A stretch of DNA of 23,064 nt from a virus. The notes beneath the pieces were generated by a model. That model made no database searches. It was not told the origin of the DNA and worked only from the letters and a program-made list of their open reading frames with translations. The stretch covers positions 1 to 23,064 of IMG/VR virus record IMGVR_UViG_3300017763_000214; one strand, given 5' to 3'. How positions within the stretch are numbered: the first letter of the stretch is position 1; every line of letters begins with the position of its first letter. A program made the translations under genes and the position numbers. Shown one piece after another: positions 1-8,584 of the stretch.

Positions 1-248
1 ACTGCTCTACCTAAGAACACTGCATACATAGTATCTGAACCAGTAATTGCAGAGGATAGAGTTAGTGTTGTGTTCGATACAGAATAGGCGTCATTAGGAT
101 TCTGCCTCACATTGTTAATGAACAGAGCTAGATCTTGGGGATTTGATACTGCATAACTTAGCGTATAGGTGTCAGTAGCAGATGTAGTAAAACTCTGTTT
201 TTGTAGAGTTTGATATTTATCTGCTGGTGTATTTCCAATATAAGCCAT
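1..248 (-). CDS. Tail fibre-associated protein, N-terminal part (cut by window edge)
   Basis: Reading leftward from the ATG at 248, the frame stays open to the edge and gives the first 82 residues. It begins MAYIGNTPADKYQTLQKQSF and continues through a motif reading DLALFINNVRQNPN, then TTLTLSSAITGSDTMYAVFLGRA. From family memory, this N-terminal beta-rich unit heads many tail fibre or tail-associated proteins of marine cyanophages and pelagiphages, where it probably anchors a variable distal receptor-binding part. The start overlaps the stop of the upstream gene by one base (TAATG), so translation is probably coupled. The position directly after the main tail fibre gene fits a second fibre or fibre adaptor. 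The distal part lies outside the window, so receptor specificity cannot be judged. Confidence 0.7.
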   Translation of the reverse strand, partial: MAYIGNTPADKYQTLQKQSFTTSATDTYTLSYAVSNPQDLALFINNVRQNPNDAYSVSNTTLTLSSAITGSDTMYAVFLGRA

Positions 249-583
249 TATGTACTAATTGCGTCTACAAATGATGTTAGTACGTCAGCAGCACTTGCTG
301 TATCAGCATATGCTTTTAGTACATCACCAGTTTGTATGACAATTTTACTCCCAGAATCTATAAGTTCTAACGATCCACCTACAGGTATAGGTGCATCTTT
401 AATAACAAAATAATCTGTACCACCAGAACTAACTAATACAGTTACATTAATTGAAGCTGTATGTTTATTAACACATCTAATAGATACTATTGCATCATCA
501 CTGTTAGATGTAACTAATGTAGTTGGTGAACCAGAGTTATTTGATATTGAACTTGCAAAATTTCTTTCAAAGTCTTGTGCCAT
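248..583 (-). CDS. Small tail-region structural protein, 111 aa (unknown role)
   Basis: This is a 111-residue protein with no charged tail and no membrane segment. Alternating hydrophobic stretches (DAIVSIRCVNKHTASINVTVLV, then GTDYFVIKDAPIPVGGSLEL and KIVIQTGDVLKAYA) suggest a compact beta sandwich. Small proteins of this type, with a V.I...N....ATVTV core followed by IPVGGSLEL and GDVLK segments, recur beside tail fibre genes in marine phages and are usually annotated as virion structural proteins; that is recalled, not searched. A clear ribosome-binding site (AAAGGAGA) precedes the ATG. The gene lies 11 bases after the tail fibre and overlaps the next tail gene by one base. The likely role is a tail or fibre-attached structural piece. 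Confidence 0.7.
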   Translation of the reverse strand: MAQDFERNFASSISNNSGSPTTLVTSNSDDAIVSIRCVNKHTASINVTVLVSSGGTDYFVIKDAPIPVGGSLELIDSGSKIVIQTGDVLKAYADTASAADVLTSFVDAIST

Positions 584-594
584 CTATTTCTCCT

Positions 595-1983
595 TTATAA
601 TGCGATCGACATAGCCGTCGCAAATCCTTTCGTTGCAAATCCACTTGTATCAACAGCTACAATAGCGTTCCAAGCAGATCCATCATAATATTTAAGTACA
701 TTACTTGTAGTATTAAAGTATAAATCACCAGCATTCAATGCATCTCCATCATTATCTACTGTAGGATCAGATGATTTAGATCCTAAATAAATATCATCAA
801 AGGCATCAGCAGAAGCAGCAGCGGCAACAGCACTAGCGGCAGCAGCAGTAGCAGACGAAGCTGATTCAGTAGCTTTCGTAGTAGCTGTAGTTGCTTGAGT
901 TGTTGATGTAGTAGCTGATGTAGCAGCTTCACTAGCTTTTGTAGTAGCAGTACTAGCATGACCAGATGCAGTAGACGCTGAAGATGCAGCGTTTGTTGCA
1001 GATGTAGATGCTTCACTTGCTTTGGTTGTAGCTGTAGATGCAGAACTGGTAGCAGATGTTGCAGATGATGCAGCATTAGTAGCACTTGTACTAGCCTCAC
1101 TAGCCTTAGTCGTTGCAGTTGATGCAGAACCACTAGCACTTGTTGCAGAACTAGCTGCATTTGTTGCTGAAGTTGCTGCCTCACTAGCTTTAGTTGTGGC
1201 TGTTGTGGCTGATGTACCAGCATTAGTTGCTGATGTACTAGCTGCTGTTGCAGAAGTAGAAGCTGCTGTTGCAGAACTAGCAGCATTTGTAGCTGACGTA
1301 GTAGCGGATGCAGCATCTACTATTAAATCATATTTAGCACTGTTAGTATTAGTAGTTAAGGGTTGACTACCAGATGATGTATGTGCAGAATTAACAAAGA
1401 ATATATTACCTGTAGATGTGTCTTTAACTAAATCTCTTATTTGATAAGAAGTAGAAGTTGCCCAATTACCCTTAAATGTACCTAGTTCTTGATTAGCTAG
1501 TAAAGCAGTTGCATCTGAATTAACAGATAATACTCTATTAGCTACTAGATCTGGTAGGTCTACATTAAATCCTGTAGTTGTAGTAACAGGATATTGTAGT
1601 GTTCTAGCAAACTGTTCTTCTAATTGTTGCAACATAGCAACATTCTTATCTAATTCTGTATTAAGTGTTTGGATAGGAAAGTTACCAGATACAGGAAAGT
1701 CTGTTGTTCTCTCAATAGCTAAATCTCTAACTATAGTAATTTTATCATTCAGTGTAGCACCTGATCCTCCTAATGTAATAGATCCCCCACCTGTAACACC
1801 TGCACCAATAACACTAAATTGTGATGCAGATGAAGGTGAGTTGTTATAAGTAAGGAGTGTCGTACCGTTAAAAACTTTTAAATCAGCTACATCAAAGAAC
1901 TCAAATGGTACAGCAAATGTAGTCTGTCCAGACGTAGCTGTATATTGTATTCTTGGTGTGATATCGCTTATTTGTAGTGCCAT
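595..1983 (-). CDS. Tail fibre protein with T7 gp17-type N-terminus and coiled-coil repeat shaft
   Basis: The 462-residue protein has four visible parts. Residues 1-130 (starting ALQISDITPRIQYTATSGQT, with PFEFF at 26-30 and TIVRDLAIERTTDFP near 83-97) match the phage T7 tail fibre N-terminal domain that docks the fibre on the tail. Residues about 168-222 (GNWATSTSYQIRDLVKDTST, then IFFVNSAHTSSG) look like a small carbohydrate-binding-module-type domain with W174 and Y180. Residues about 224-393 are an Ala/Ser/Thr-rich shaft built of heptads, with K/E at fixed spacing and a 28-residue repeat. The C-terminus has SDPTVDNDGDAL and LYFNTTSNVLKYYDGSAW, a motif common in marine phage fibres. The start overlaps the preceding stop (TAATG) with an AAAAAGG site upstream. 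It has no long receptor-binding tip, so the downstream gene may supply it. Confidence 0.88.
   Translation of the reverse strand: MALQISDITPRIQYTATSGQTTFAVPFEFFDVADLKVFNGTTLLTYNNSPSSASQFSVIGAGVTGGGSITLGGSGATLNDKITIVRDLAIERTTDFPVSGNFPIQTLNTELDKNVAMLQQLEEQFARTLQYPVTTTTGFNVDLPDLVANRVLSVNSDATALLANQELGTFKGNWATSTSYQIRDLVKDTSTGNIFFVNSAHTSSGSQPLTTNTNSAKYDLIVDAASATTSATNAASSATAASTSATAASTSATNAGTSATTATTKASEAATSATNAASSATSASGSASTATTKASEASTSATNAASSATSATSSASTATTKASEASTSATNAASSASTASGHASTATTKASEAATSATTSTTQATTATTKATESASSATAAAASAVAAAASADAFDDIYLGSKSSDPTVDNDGDALNAGDLYFNTTSNVLKYYDGSAWNAIVAVDTSGFATKGFATAMSIAL
862..1197 (-). repeat. 84-bp tandem repeats encoding the tail fibre shaft
   Basis: The heptad block TTKASEA starts at residues 263, 291, 319 and 347, an exact 28-residue (84-bp) period. 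A degenerate fifth copy, TTKATES, follows 21 residues later. Each unit is four heptads with lysine and glutamate in register, as expected for a trimeric coiled coil. The DNA copies are similar but not identical, so the array is old enough to have diverged. Repeat number could change shaft length by recombination. Confidence 0.85.
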
Positions 1984-4900
1984 TAATATAAACCTTTTTC
2001 TATTTTATCAAATACACTATCTAAATACCATATATTCTGAAAAGGTAAAGTCTTACGTATTGCTCTAGCAGTAGTATAATCATGTGTTCCTTTACCCCAA
2101 TCTAACATAATATCATATAAATTAGCTATATATGATCCAGCAGGACCAGCTAAACCCATTTGTTGCTTATAAGTAGGTTTATATTGTCTACCACCACCTA
2201 CTACTTGTGATAAACCAATTCTATTATTAGACAATGTTTCTACCATTCTATTAACATCAGAAAATATACCGAGTATTGCTGATCTATCTATTGCACCCAT
2301 TAATTTATCACCAAATTTCTTTTTCTTATAATCAAGACCAAACTGCCTTTGTCTGAAAGCATCTACCATAGCACCTAATGATACCAATCCTACTACACCA
2401 ATCATAAAATTATTATCTCTTTCTTGCATACCTCTCATTAAAATACGTTGTGTAGCTGCCATACCAAACTTCTTAAATTGTGATAATACACCACCTATTT
2501 CTGTATTCATCCACATAGGTACATCTGCTTTACCTGGAGTAACAATAGTAATATTAATATCTTTCTGTAATGCAGATAAATATGTTTCTCTAGCAACTTT
2601 ATCTGTCCAATTATCTGCTCTTGCTACCTTTAATCTTTCATATCCTGCACTTTCTGTAGCTCCTTTACCTAATCCATGTGCTTTATATTCTTTATAAATC
2701 TTTTGAGCCATCACTTCATCTATAAATAAATTGTTAAGTTGTGCTCTTTCTTTTACACCTATTTTTTTACCAGTTGCTAATGCTTCTACATAATCTAGTA
2801 TTTTTGATCCGTTTACTAATGAAGCTATATTTTTTACACCTGTATTCCATAAATTCATTCCATTAATATAACTAAAATAAAAGTTAGTTATTTGACCAGT
2901 AGCTCTTTCTACTGAGTTCATCAAACCAAAAATATCTCCTGTATCTGCAAACAATGCAGCACGTGTACCTAAATACATATCTGCTGCTTCTCCTGTTAAT
3001 TGTGCATCTTTCTTAGATAACTTTAACATCCTCCATCCCATATCATCAAAAAATGCTTCATATAATCTACCGAAGTTTTTTTTAACACCATCTGCCATAA
3101 CTAATCTAGCTACATCAGGTACAGCTGCTAAAATACCAGATAAGTATGTCATAGCTGTTACATTCTTACCTACTCTAACAGTTCTTGAAAATGCTGATTC
3201 TGGATTTGCTGGTAATCCAGCTGTTCCTCTAATTAAATCTCTTAAATCTTGTAAATCATCCATAGCTTCTGCCATTTCACGTTTAATCTTTCCTTTTTGT
3301 GATTTTGGTGCTGCTAATATTCTTGCTTGATATTCAGCAAATATTTGTGTTAAACCTTTTTTAAATCCACCTGCTGCATAATTTATACCTATCATTCCAG
3401 GATCACCAAATCTTTCTGTTAAAACAATATCTGGCATAACTGATCTATAGTAAGCTCTCATTAAACCTTCTATGTCTGCTTCTATAAATCCAGCATCAAT
3501 AAGTTCATCATCATTAAGTTTTATTCTTCTTGACTTTACATGATCTGATATACCCATAGGACTTGTAAATCCTTTGTTACTTTCTATTAAATCTTTCCAT
3601 GACTTAATTTTGTAAAAAGGTTGTTGAGTAAGTATGTTATCTACAACTGATTCAGCATCTTTTATCTTTGCACTAGGATTTTGTTTTAATAAAGCTCTAT
3701 AAATAAGATTAGTAAATTCAGATCTTCTTTTTCTAATTAAGTCTTTTCTATAATATCTTGGTATGTAATCTTTCATTAAACCGTTATTTTCACTAAGATA
3801 TTTAATTTGTGATTCTACTCCTGCTATTTCATCATTTATTTTTTTACTACTATAAATTTGGTCATCTATCTTAATTGTATTTTGACCTGATCTTTTTAAT
3901 TCGTCTAATTTAGATTGCCAAAAGTTTAACTGTTTTCTTGGCATAATTAAAAACATTCCAGAATCATCTGCTCTTTTACCAATTATATTAAAAAAATTTT
4001 CTCTTATATTTCTAGCAGCTTCTACAACATGAGAATTTTCATGTTTTAATCCATTTACTAATGCTTTAGATATTTCTTTTCTAAATTTAACAAGTGATAA
4101 TTCACTTTTACTACCAAATGCTTTTTTATATGTTTTAGTAGCAAAGTTATATTCTTTACCATATCTTTTGCTTTCAGCTTTTAAATATTCGTCATAGTGT
4201 TTATCTACAAATCTTAAGTTATTAATAATTAAAGATGTATTTCTCTTAACTTCATTTTCTATGGAAATAGTAGTTGCTTCATTAAATGGTGCAAAGTTTT
4301 TGTTTTGATACAATGGTATTTCTACTAACTCTGTACCTGTTTCTCTAACTACTAATGAATCTTTTTGTAATGTTCTAAACAATGGTGTTAATGGACTATC
4401 TTCTAAACCAGTTTTAGTTGAGTAAATAGCTTCTCCTAACTTTGATTCATTGTAACTGGGATAAGATATACCTGGAGTGCCACTTGCACCTACACTATTA
4501 GGTGTTTGTTTTTTATTAGGATCTAAAAAAGAATAATCAATATCTAAACTTTCATCAGCATTTTTAGCTGCATTTTTAGTATTCATGTAATTAGCAGTAT
4601 CAGTATATTCTTCATACTTTGCTAAGTCTGCTTTAACTGGTAAATTCTTAATACCTATCAATTTGTTAAATAAACTAGGTAACAAAAATCCAGCACCTCC
4701 AACCATCATACTAGTTTCTAAAGATCTATCATCACTATAATATTGCTTTGCTCCTTCTTCTGCTGTTAATACAGTTCCTAATGATGCTGGTTTCAAATAT
4801 GTTTGACCACCTGCTTTTAGTGTAATTAACTTATTAGCTCTACCTGCTAGTAATAATGTACTAGGATCTGTAATAGCTCCCATCAAAGTACCTACAACAC

Positions 4901-5255
4901 TAATAGGTGCTAATGTACCTGCTAGTTGTTCATATTTTAATTCTTGTATAAGTTTTGCTGTTTCTTTTGAATTTCTAGATCCTTCAAAAAAAGATAAATA
5001 TTCTTGATATTCTCCTAATTGTGCATCTGCATAAATACTATAATTATCATCATATTCAAATTCACTGTTATTTTCATAGAAAGATGTATACATCTGACCA
5101 ATCAGATTTTCTTTCATAAACCCTTTATTAAATAAATAACCTACAGCATCTAAATTTTTAGCAGCTGTTTCAAAAAAATATTTTTGTTCTGGACCAGGTG
5201 TTTTTATGTTTTGAGATACTGGATTAAAACTAGTTTGTATAAGTTTTACTGCCAT
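1983..5255 (-). CDS. Large internal virion protein, T7 gp16-like by position
   Basis: The 1090-residue protein is last of three internal virion genes and directly precedes the tail fibre, the place of gp16 in T7. Hydrophobic, glycine-rich stretches lie at about 112-137 (AGTLAPISVVGTLMGAITDP), 183-200 and 950-967 (FMIGVVGLVSLGAMVDAF), which fits a protein that enters the host envelope during DNA ejection. The C-terminus contains AGPAGSYIANLYDIM and LPFQNIWYLDSVFDKI; such a PxQNxxY ending recurs in large ejected proteins of podoviruses. No lytic transglycosylase E-S-G motif was recognised at the N-terminus, unlike T7 gp16 (1318 aa). Start and stop overlap the neighbouring genes by one base. The function is inferred mainly from position, size and hydrophobic pattern. 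Confidence 0.72.
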   Translation of the reverse strand: MAVKLIQTSFNPVSQNIKTPGPEQKYFFETAAKNLDAVGYLFNKGFMKENLIGQMYTSFYENNSEFEYDDNYSIYADAQLGEYQEYLSFFEGSRNSKETAKLIQELKYEQLAGTLAPISVVGTLMGAITDPSTLLLAGRANKLITLKAGGQTYLKPASLGTVLTAEEGAKQYYSDDRSLETSMMVGGAGFLLPSLFNKLIGIKNLPVKADLAKYEEYTDTANYMNTKNAAKNADESLDIDYSFLDPNKKQTPNSVGASGTPGISYPSYNESKLGEAIYSTKTGLEDSPLTPLFRTLQKDSLVVRETGTELVEIPLYQNKNFAPFNEATTISIENEVKRNTSLIINNLRFVDKHYDEYLKAESKRYGKEYNFATKTYKKAFGSKSELSLVKFRKEISKALVNGLKHENSHVVEAARNIRENFFNIIGKRADDSGMFLIMPRKQLNFWQSKLDELKRSGQNTIKIDDQIYSSKKINDEIAGVESQIKYLSENNGLMKDYIPRYYRKDLIRKRRSEFTNLIYRALLKQNPSAKIKDAESVVDNILTQQPFYKIKSWKDLIESNKGFTSPMGISDHVKSRRIKLNDDELIDAGFIEADIEGLMRAYYRSVMPDIVLTERFGDPGMIGINYAAGGFKKGLTQIFAEYQARILAAPKSQKGKIKREMAEAMDDLQDLRDLIRGTAGLPANPESAFSRTVRVGKNVTAMTYLSGILAAVPDVARLVMADGVKKNFGRLYEAFFDDMGWRMLKLSKKDAQLTGEAADMYLGTRAALFADTGDIFGLMNSVERATGQITNFYFSYINGMNLWNTGVKNIASLVNGSKILDYVEALATGKKIGVKERAQLNNLFIDEVMAQKIYKEYKAHGLGKGATESAGYERLKVARADNWTDKVARETYLSALQKDINITIVTPGKADVPMWMNTEIGGVLSQFKKFGMAATQRILMRGMQERDNNFMIGVVGLVSLGAMVDAFRQRQFGLDYKKKKFGDKLMGAIDRSAILGIFSDVNRMVETLSNNRIGLSQVVGGGRQYKPTYKQQMGLAGPAGSYIANLYDIMLDWGKGTHDYTTARAIRKTLPFQNIWYLDSVFDKIEKGLY

Positions 5256-8131
5256 TAATCTAAATAATCTTTATACAAATTTGTATATTCTGTATCTATA
5301 TATTGATCTAACTCATCTTGAATACTTTTGTAATCATATCTACCACCAGTTATAAATTCTACTAATGGCTCTAAAACAACTTCTGTTTCTGGTCTAGTCA
5401 CTGTAAAAGACTTTACAATAAACTCTTTCATTCCTTGAGGTAATCCTTGAAATTGCTCAAACTTATTAAACATAGAACTAGGATCATTTATTAAATTTTG
5501 AACTATAGTATTAGTAATTTGTTTTTTACTAATTGGCGTTGCAAACACATCAACCTTTTCTGGATTAAATGCTTCAATAGTAATTTTTTCATCTCCTGTA
5601 TTTCCTAAAGGTATACTTCTGTAATTAGAATCCATATTATTAACATATACTTGATATATGGGTTGATCTGATCCTTTTACTGGTACAATACTAAAATCAC
5701 CATTTTCTAAAGAATCTTTAATATTTTTTAAACTTGGTTGTACAAACCTATCTTCGTCTCTATATAAAAATCCAAAGTTAGTATACATAAAATCATTACC
5801 TTCTGCTTGTTGATGTGATTTTAAAATAGCACCTATATCATAAGCAGTTCTAGTCATCATATCTTCTTCAGAATATCCAGCATTTGCCATTTCAGTTTCA
5901 TATCCAAACTTTATTAATTCTGGTTGACCTAATCTATTTCCTATTACACTAATAGAATATCCTTCATCATTAATGTTTCTAATAACAGTTTTAAGAATAT
6001 CTGGAGCTACTTCTGAAAATCTTGCTTTTGCTTCTTCTGGATTACTATTAAAAAGTTCTACATTCATAAAATTTGGTAATTGATTAATGATAGATTGATT
6101 TAAAACATCTCTTACTTCTGGTTTAACTTCAAAAAATGTTCCTGTAAATATTTTGTTAAAGTAGTTATTACTTAATGGATTTATTAAATCAAAAGCTCTA
6201 TTAATAGTTTGCTGACCTTTTATTCCAACCATTTGTAAAAAGTTCATATCAGACATTTGTCCACCTTTACCTGTAATAAATCCTTCTTTTAATTTAATAA
6301 ATGAACTTAAAGGATTATCAGTAGAAAATTGATAATCTGGATTTTTCATAATACTATTCCATAATGGCATAAACATACTATTTAATGCTTCATCATTCAT
6401 CACAGCATCTACCATTTCAGCAGTAAGTTGTGCGTCTACAGCATCTTGAATTAACTCATCATTTAATATTTCTTCTTGATTAGTTTTAATTGTTGAACTA
6501 TTTGAATTAATAGCATCTACTCTTTTTAAATATACGCTATAAAGATTATCTGCTCCTTCTAAATCAATAGCACGTAATCCACCTTGTTCTTGTACATAAA
6601 GAAAAAAACTACTATCTACATCATCCATATTGCTAATAGCTAATGGATTTCCATTTGTAATAAATTCCCATGCTTGATACAAATTTGTAACTTTTGAAAT
6701 ATCATCATTTAATAACTCACCTTTACCAAGAATATTATAAATACTATTTATTTCTCCTTGTATTTCATCAGTAACTATTCCTTGATTTCTAATAAGATCA
6801 TTCATTTGAATAGTAGCTTGTTGTTGTTCTTCTGGTTTTTTATTATAATTATTAAACCAATCACCAGTTGTATAAGGTTTTCCTGTTTGGTATACATTAT
6901 TTAAACTAAGTTGATTTAATTTATAGCTTGTAATAAACTCTTCTAATTCTTCTTTATTTTCAAAAGTATCTAGGTTCATATTATGTTTAATATGAGAAAA
7001 GTAAGTATTAATATTATTAGGACTAATATCTTCTTTTATATTTAATCTATTAATGTATTCATAAACTTCTTTTTTATCTAAAAAAGTTTGTATTAAATTT
7101 TCATCACCTTCTAATCCAACAGCAGCTAATTGAGGATATAGACTATTTTGGTCATTCATTTTATAAAATTCCATAGATAAGGTTGAATTACCATCAATAG
7201 CATTTTCTAAACTATTTTTTAGTATTATTTGAGCATAAGATTGAACTTGAGTACCTGCATCTATTGCAGCTTTATTTAAACTTTTAATTTGTTTAACATT
7301 ATCATCAAATGCTTTTATGTTTAAATTAATAGTATCTATGTCAAAGTTATTACTTAGTCTTTTTTCTTTACCTAATAAATAATTTTCTTTGAACTGTAAT
7401 ACTCTTGCATCAGCATCTGCTACATCATCTGGATTAGTAAAATCTATACCTTTATAAAAAGACATAGCTATTCCATACATTCTTGTTGCTTCTAGTTTTA
7501 TTAAATTAGTATCTACTTTAGTTGCAATATATTGATCGTTATATTCTAAGGGATTTAAACTTTGTGCAGCACCAAAATTAATATCATTTATATCTAAAGA
7601 AGCATTTTCAAATTGTTTTTCTACTTCATTTCTAAAATCAATACCTGTTGTAATGTCTGGATTTTCTGCAATCTTATTAATATTGTTATATGTACTACTT
7701 TGAATTAAATCTAATTCATTGTTAATAGCACCATTAACATTGTTAAACATAATAGCATTAGATCTTTTTCTTAATGTATCTAAAGTATCTATACCTTTTA
7801 AATCTAAATAATTTTCAATATACTTTGAGTATCTAGTAGATGAAGAACTTACAAGTTGTTCTTTATAACCTAATATTTGTTGTTGTGCTGATGCTAAATC
7901 AGGCATATCCATACTTTCTTGTTCTACAGATAAATCATTTAAAAACTTTGCAGTATTTACTTTAAAATCACCTTTCCAAATTTCATCCATAACTGCTGCT
8001 TGTTGTTCAGCAATTTTTAAAGACGTTTGTCCAAAAGATTCTAAAGCAGAACCTAATCCAGATGTTTCACTTTTATTTACTGATATATTACCAGATACTA
8101 ATGAAGATCTTTTACCTCTATCTAAAGCCAT
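5255..8131 (-). CDS. Internal virion protein, T7 gp15-like by position
   Basis: The 958-residue protein is hydrophilic and rich in Asn, Asp, Glu and Lys, without an obvious membrane segment, and looks mostly helical. It begins MALDRGKRSSLVSGNISVNK and includes GLGSALESFGQTSLKIAEQQAAVMDEI near residues 25-51, a typical opening for long internal core proteins. It lies between a gp14-like and a gp16-like gene with one-base overlaps on both sides, matching T7 order (gp15 is 747 aa). In T7, gp15 joins gp14 and gp16 in the core and forms the periplasmic tube for DNA ejection. There is no catalytic motif I can point to. A structural role is likely; the exact equivalence to gp15 is inferred from context. 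Confidence 0.68.
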   Translation of the reverse strand: MALDRGKRSSLVSGNISVNKSETSGLGSALESFGQTSLKIAEQQAAVMDEIWKGDFKVNTAKFLNDLSVEQESMDMPDLASAQQQILGYKEQLVSSSSTRYSKYIENYLDLKGIDTLDTLRKRSNAIMFNNVNGAINNELDLIQSSTYNNINKIAENPDITTGIDFRNEVEKQFENASLDINDINFGAAQSLNPLEYNDQYIATKVDTNLIKLEATRMYGIAMSFYKGIDFTNPDDVADADARVLQFKENYLLGKEKRLSNNFDIDTINLNIKAFDDNVKQIKSLNKAAIDAGTQVQSYAQIILKNSLENAIDGNSTLSMEFYKMNDQNSLYPQLAAVGLEGDENLIQTFLDKKEVYEYINRLNIKEDISPNNINTYFSHIKHNMNLDTFENKEELEEFITSYKLNQLSLNNVYQTGKPYTTGDWFNNYNKKPEEQQQATIQMNDLIRNQGIVTDEIQGEINSIYNILGKGELLNDDISKVTNLYQAWEFITNGNPLAISNMDDVDSSFFLYVQEQGGLRAIDLEGADNLYSVYLKRVDAINSNSSTIKTNQEEILNDELIQDAVDAQLTAEMVDAVMNDEALNSMFMPLWNSIMKNPDYQFSTDNPLSSFIKLKEGFITGKGGQMSDMNFLQMVGIKGQQTINRAFDLINPLSNNYFNKIFTGTFFEVKPEVRDVLNQSIINQLPNFMNVELFNSNPEEAKARFSEVAPDILKTVIRNINDEGYSISVIGNRLGQPELIKFGYETEMANAGYSEEDMMTRTAYDIGAILKSHQQAEGNDFMYTNFGFLYRDEDRFVQPSLKNIKDSLENGDFSIVPVKGSDQPIYQVYVNNMDSNYRSIPLGNTGDEKITIEAFNPEKVDVFATPISKKQITNTIVQNLINDPSSMFNKFEQFQGLPQGMKEFIVKSFTVTRPETEVVLEPLVEFITGGRYDYKSIQDELDQYIDTEYTNLYKDYLD

Positions 8132-8583
8132 TAATTAGTTCCTGTATCTTCTCCTGTAGGTGGATTATTATAAGCATAAGCAGAGTATGCATAACCTCCT
8201 AATTGTGCAACTGTACCAAATGTTAATGATTGTCTTTGTAATTGATTATTCATTGAAGCATAATCTAAATTAGATGAAGCTATTTGTGAGTTTAATCTAA
8301 TATTACCTATATCCTTTATAGCATCACTTTTAACTTTGTTTTGAATAGCTATAAAAGATCTACTATCATCTAATATTCCTGCTGCACCAGCTACAGTTCT
8401 ATTATTACTTAATGTAATATTTTCTTGTTCTGTTCTTAAGTTTGATTCTTGTAAAGCTCTGAGTGAAGATATTTTTTTTTGTTCTTCTATTCTAGTACTT
8501 TGATTTTTTAATCCTTGCATTTGAGCTCTATAGCTCAAAGTTGTTCCTACTGCTGTTATGAATAATGCTGTTTCTACGCCCAT
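8131..8583 (-). CDS. Small internal virion protein, T7 gp14-like
   Basis: The 150-residue protein has a short hydrophobic N-terminus (VETALFITAVGTTLSYRAQM), a long helical glutamine/asparagine-rich middle (GLKNQSTRIEEQ, ALQESNLRTEQENITLS, VAGAAGILDDSRSF), and a second weakly hydrophobic Gly/Ala/Tyr segment near the end (QLGGYAYSAYAYNNPP). T7 gp14 (196 aa) has the same plan: an N-terminal membrane-active helix, a coiled body and an alanine-rich region. In T7 it is ejected into the outer membrane. The gene lies one base after tail tubular B and overlaps the next gene by one base. The GILDDSRSF-type segment (GxxxxSGSF in relatives, from memory) supports the assignment. Confidence 0.72.
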   Translation of the reverse strand: MGVETALFITAVGTTLSYRAQMQGLKNQSTRIEEQKKISSLRALQESNLRTEQENITLSNNRTVAGAAGILDDSRSFIAIQNKVKSDAIKDIGNIRLNSQIASSNLDYASMNNQLQRQSLTFGTVAQLGGYAYSAYAYNNPPTGEDTGTN

Positions 8584-8584
8584 C

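Noticed and set aside
783-1316. 177-codon Leu/Gln-rich frame on the minus strand
   Set aside because: It is another reading frame of the same tail fibre repeats; no separate start signal or plausible protein composition.
1022-1366. Open frame of 114 codons on the plus strand, Ala/Val-rich
   Set aside because: It is the antisense image of the Ala/Ser/Thr repeat shaft of the tail fibre; composition follows from the repeats.
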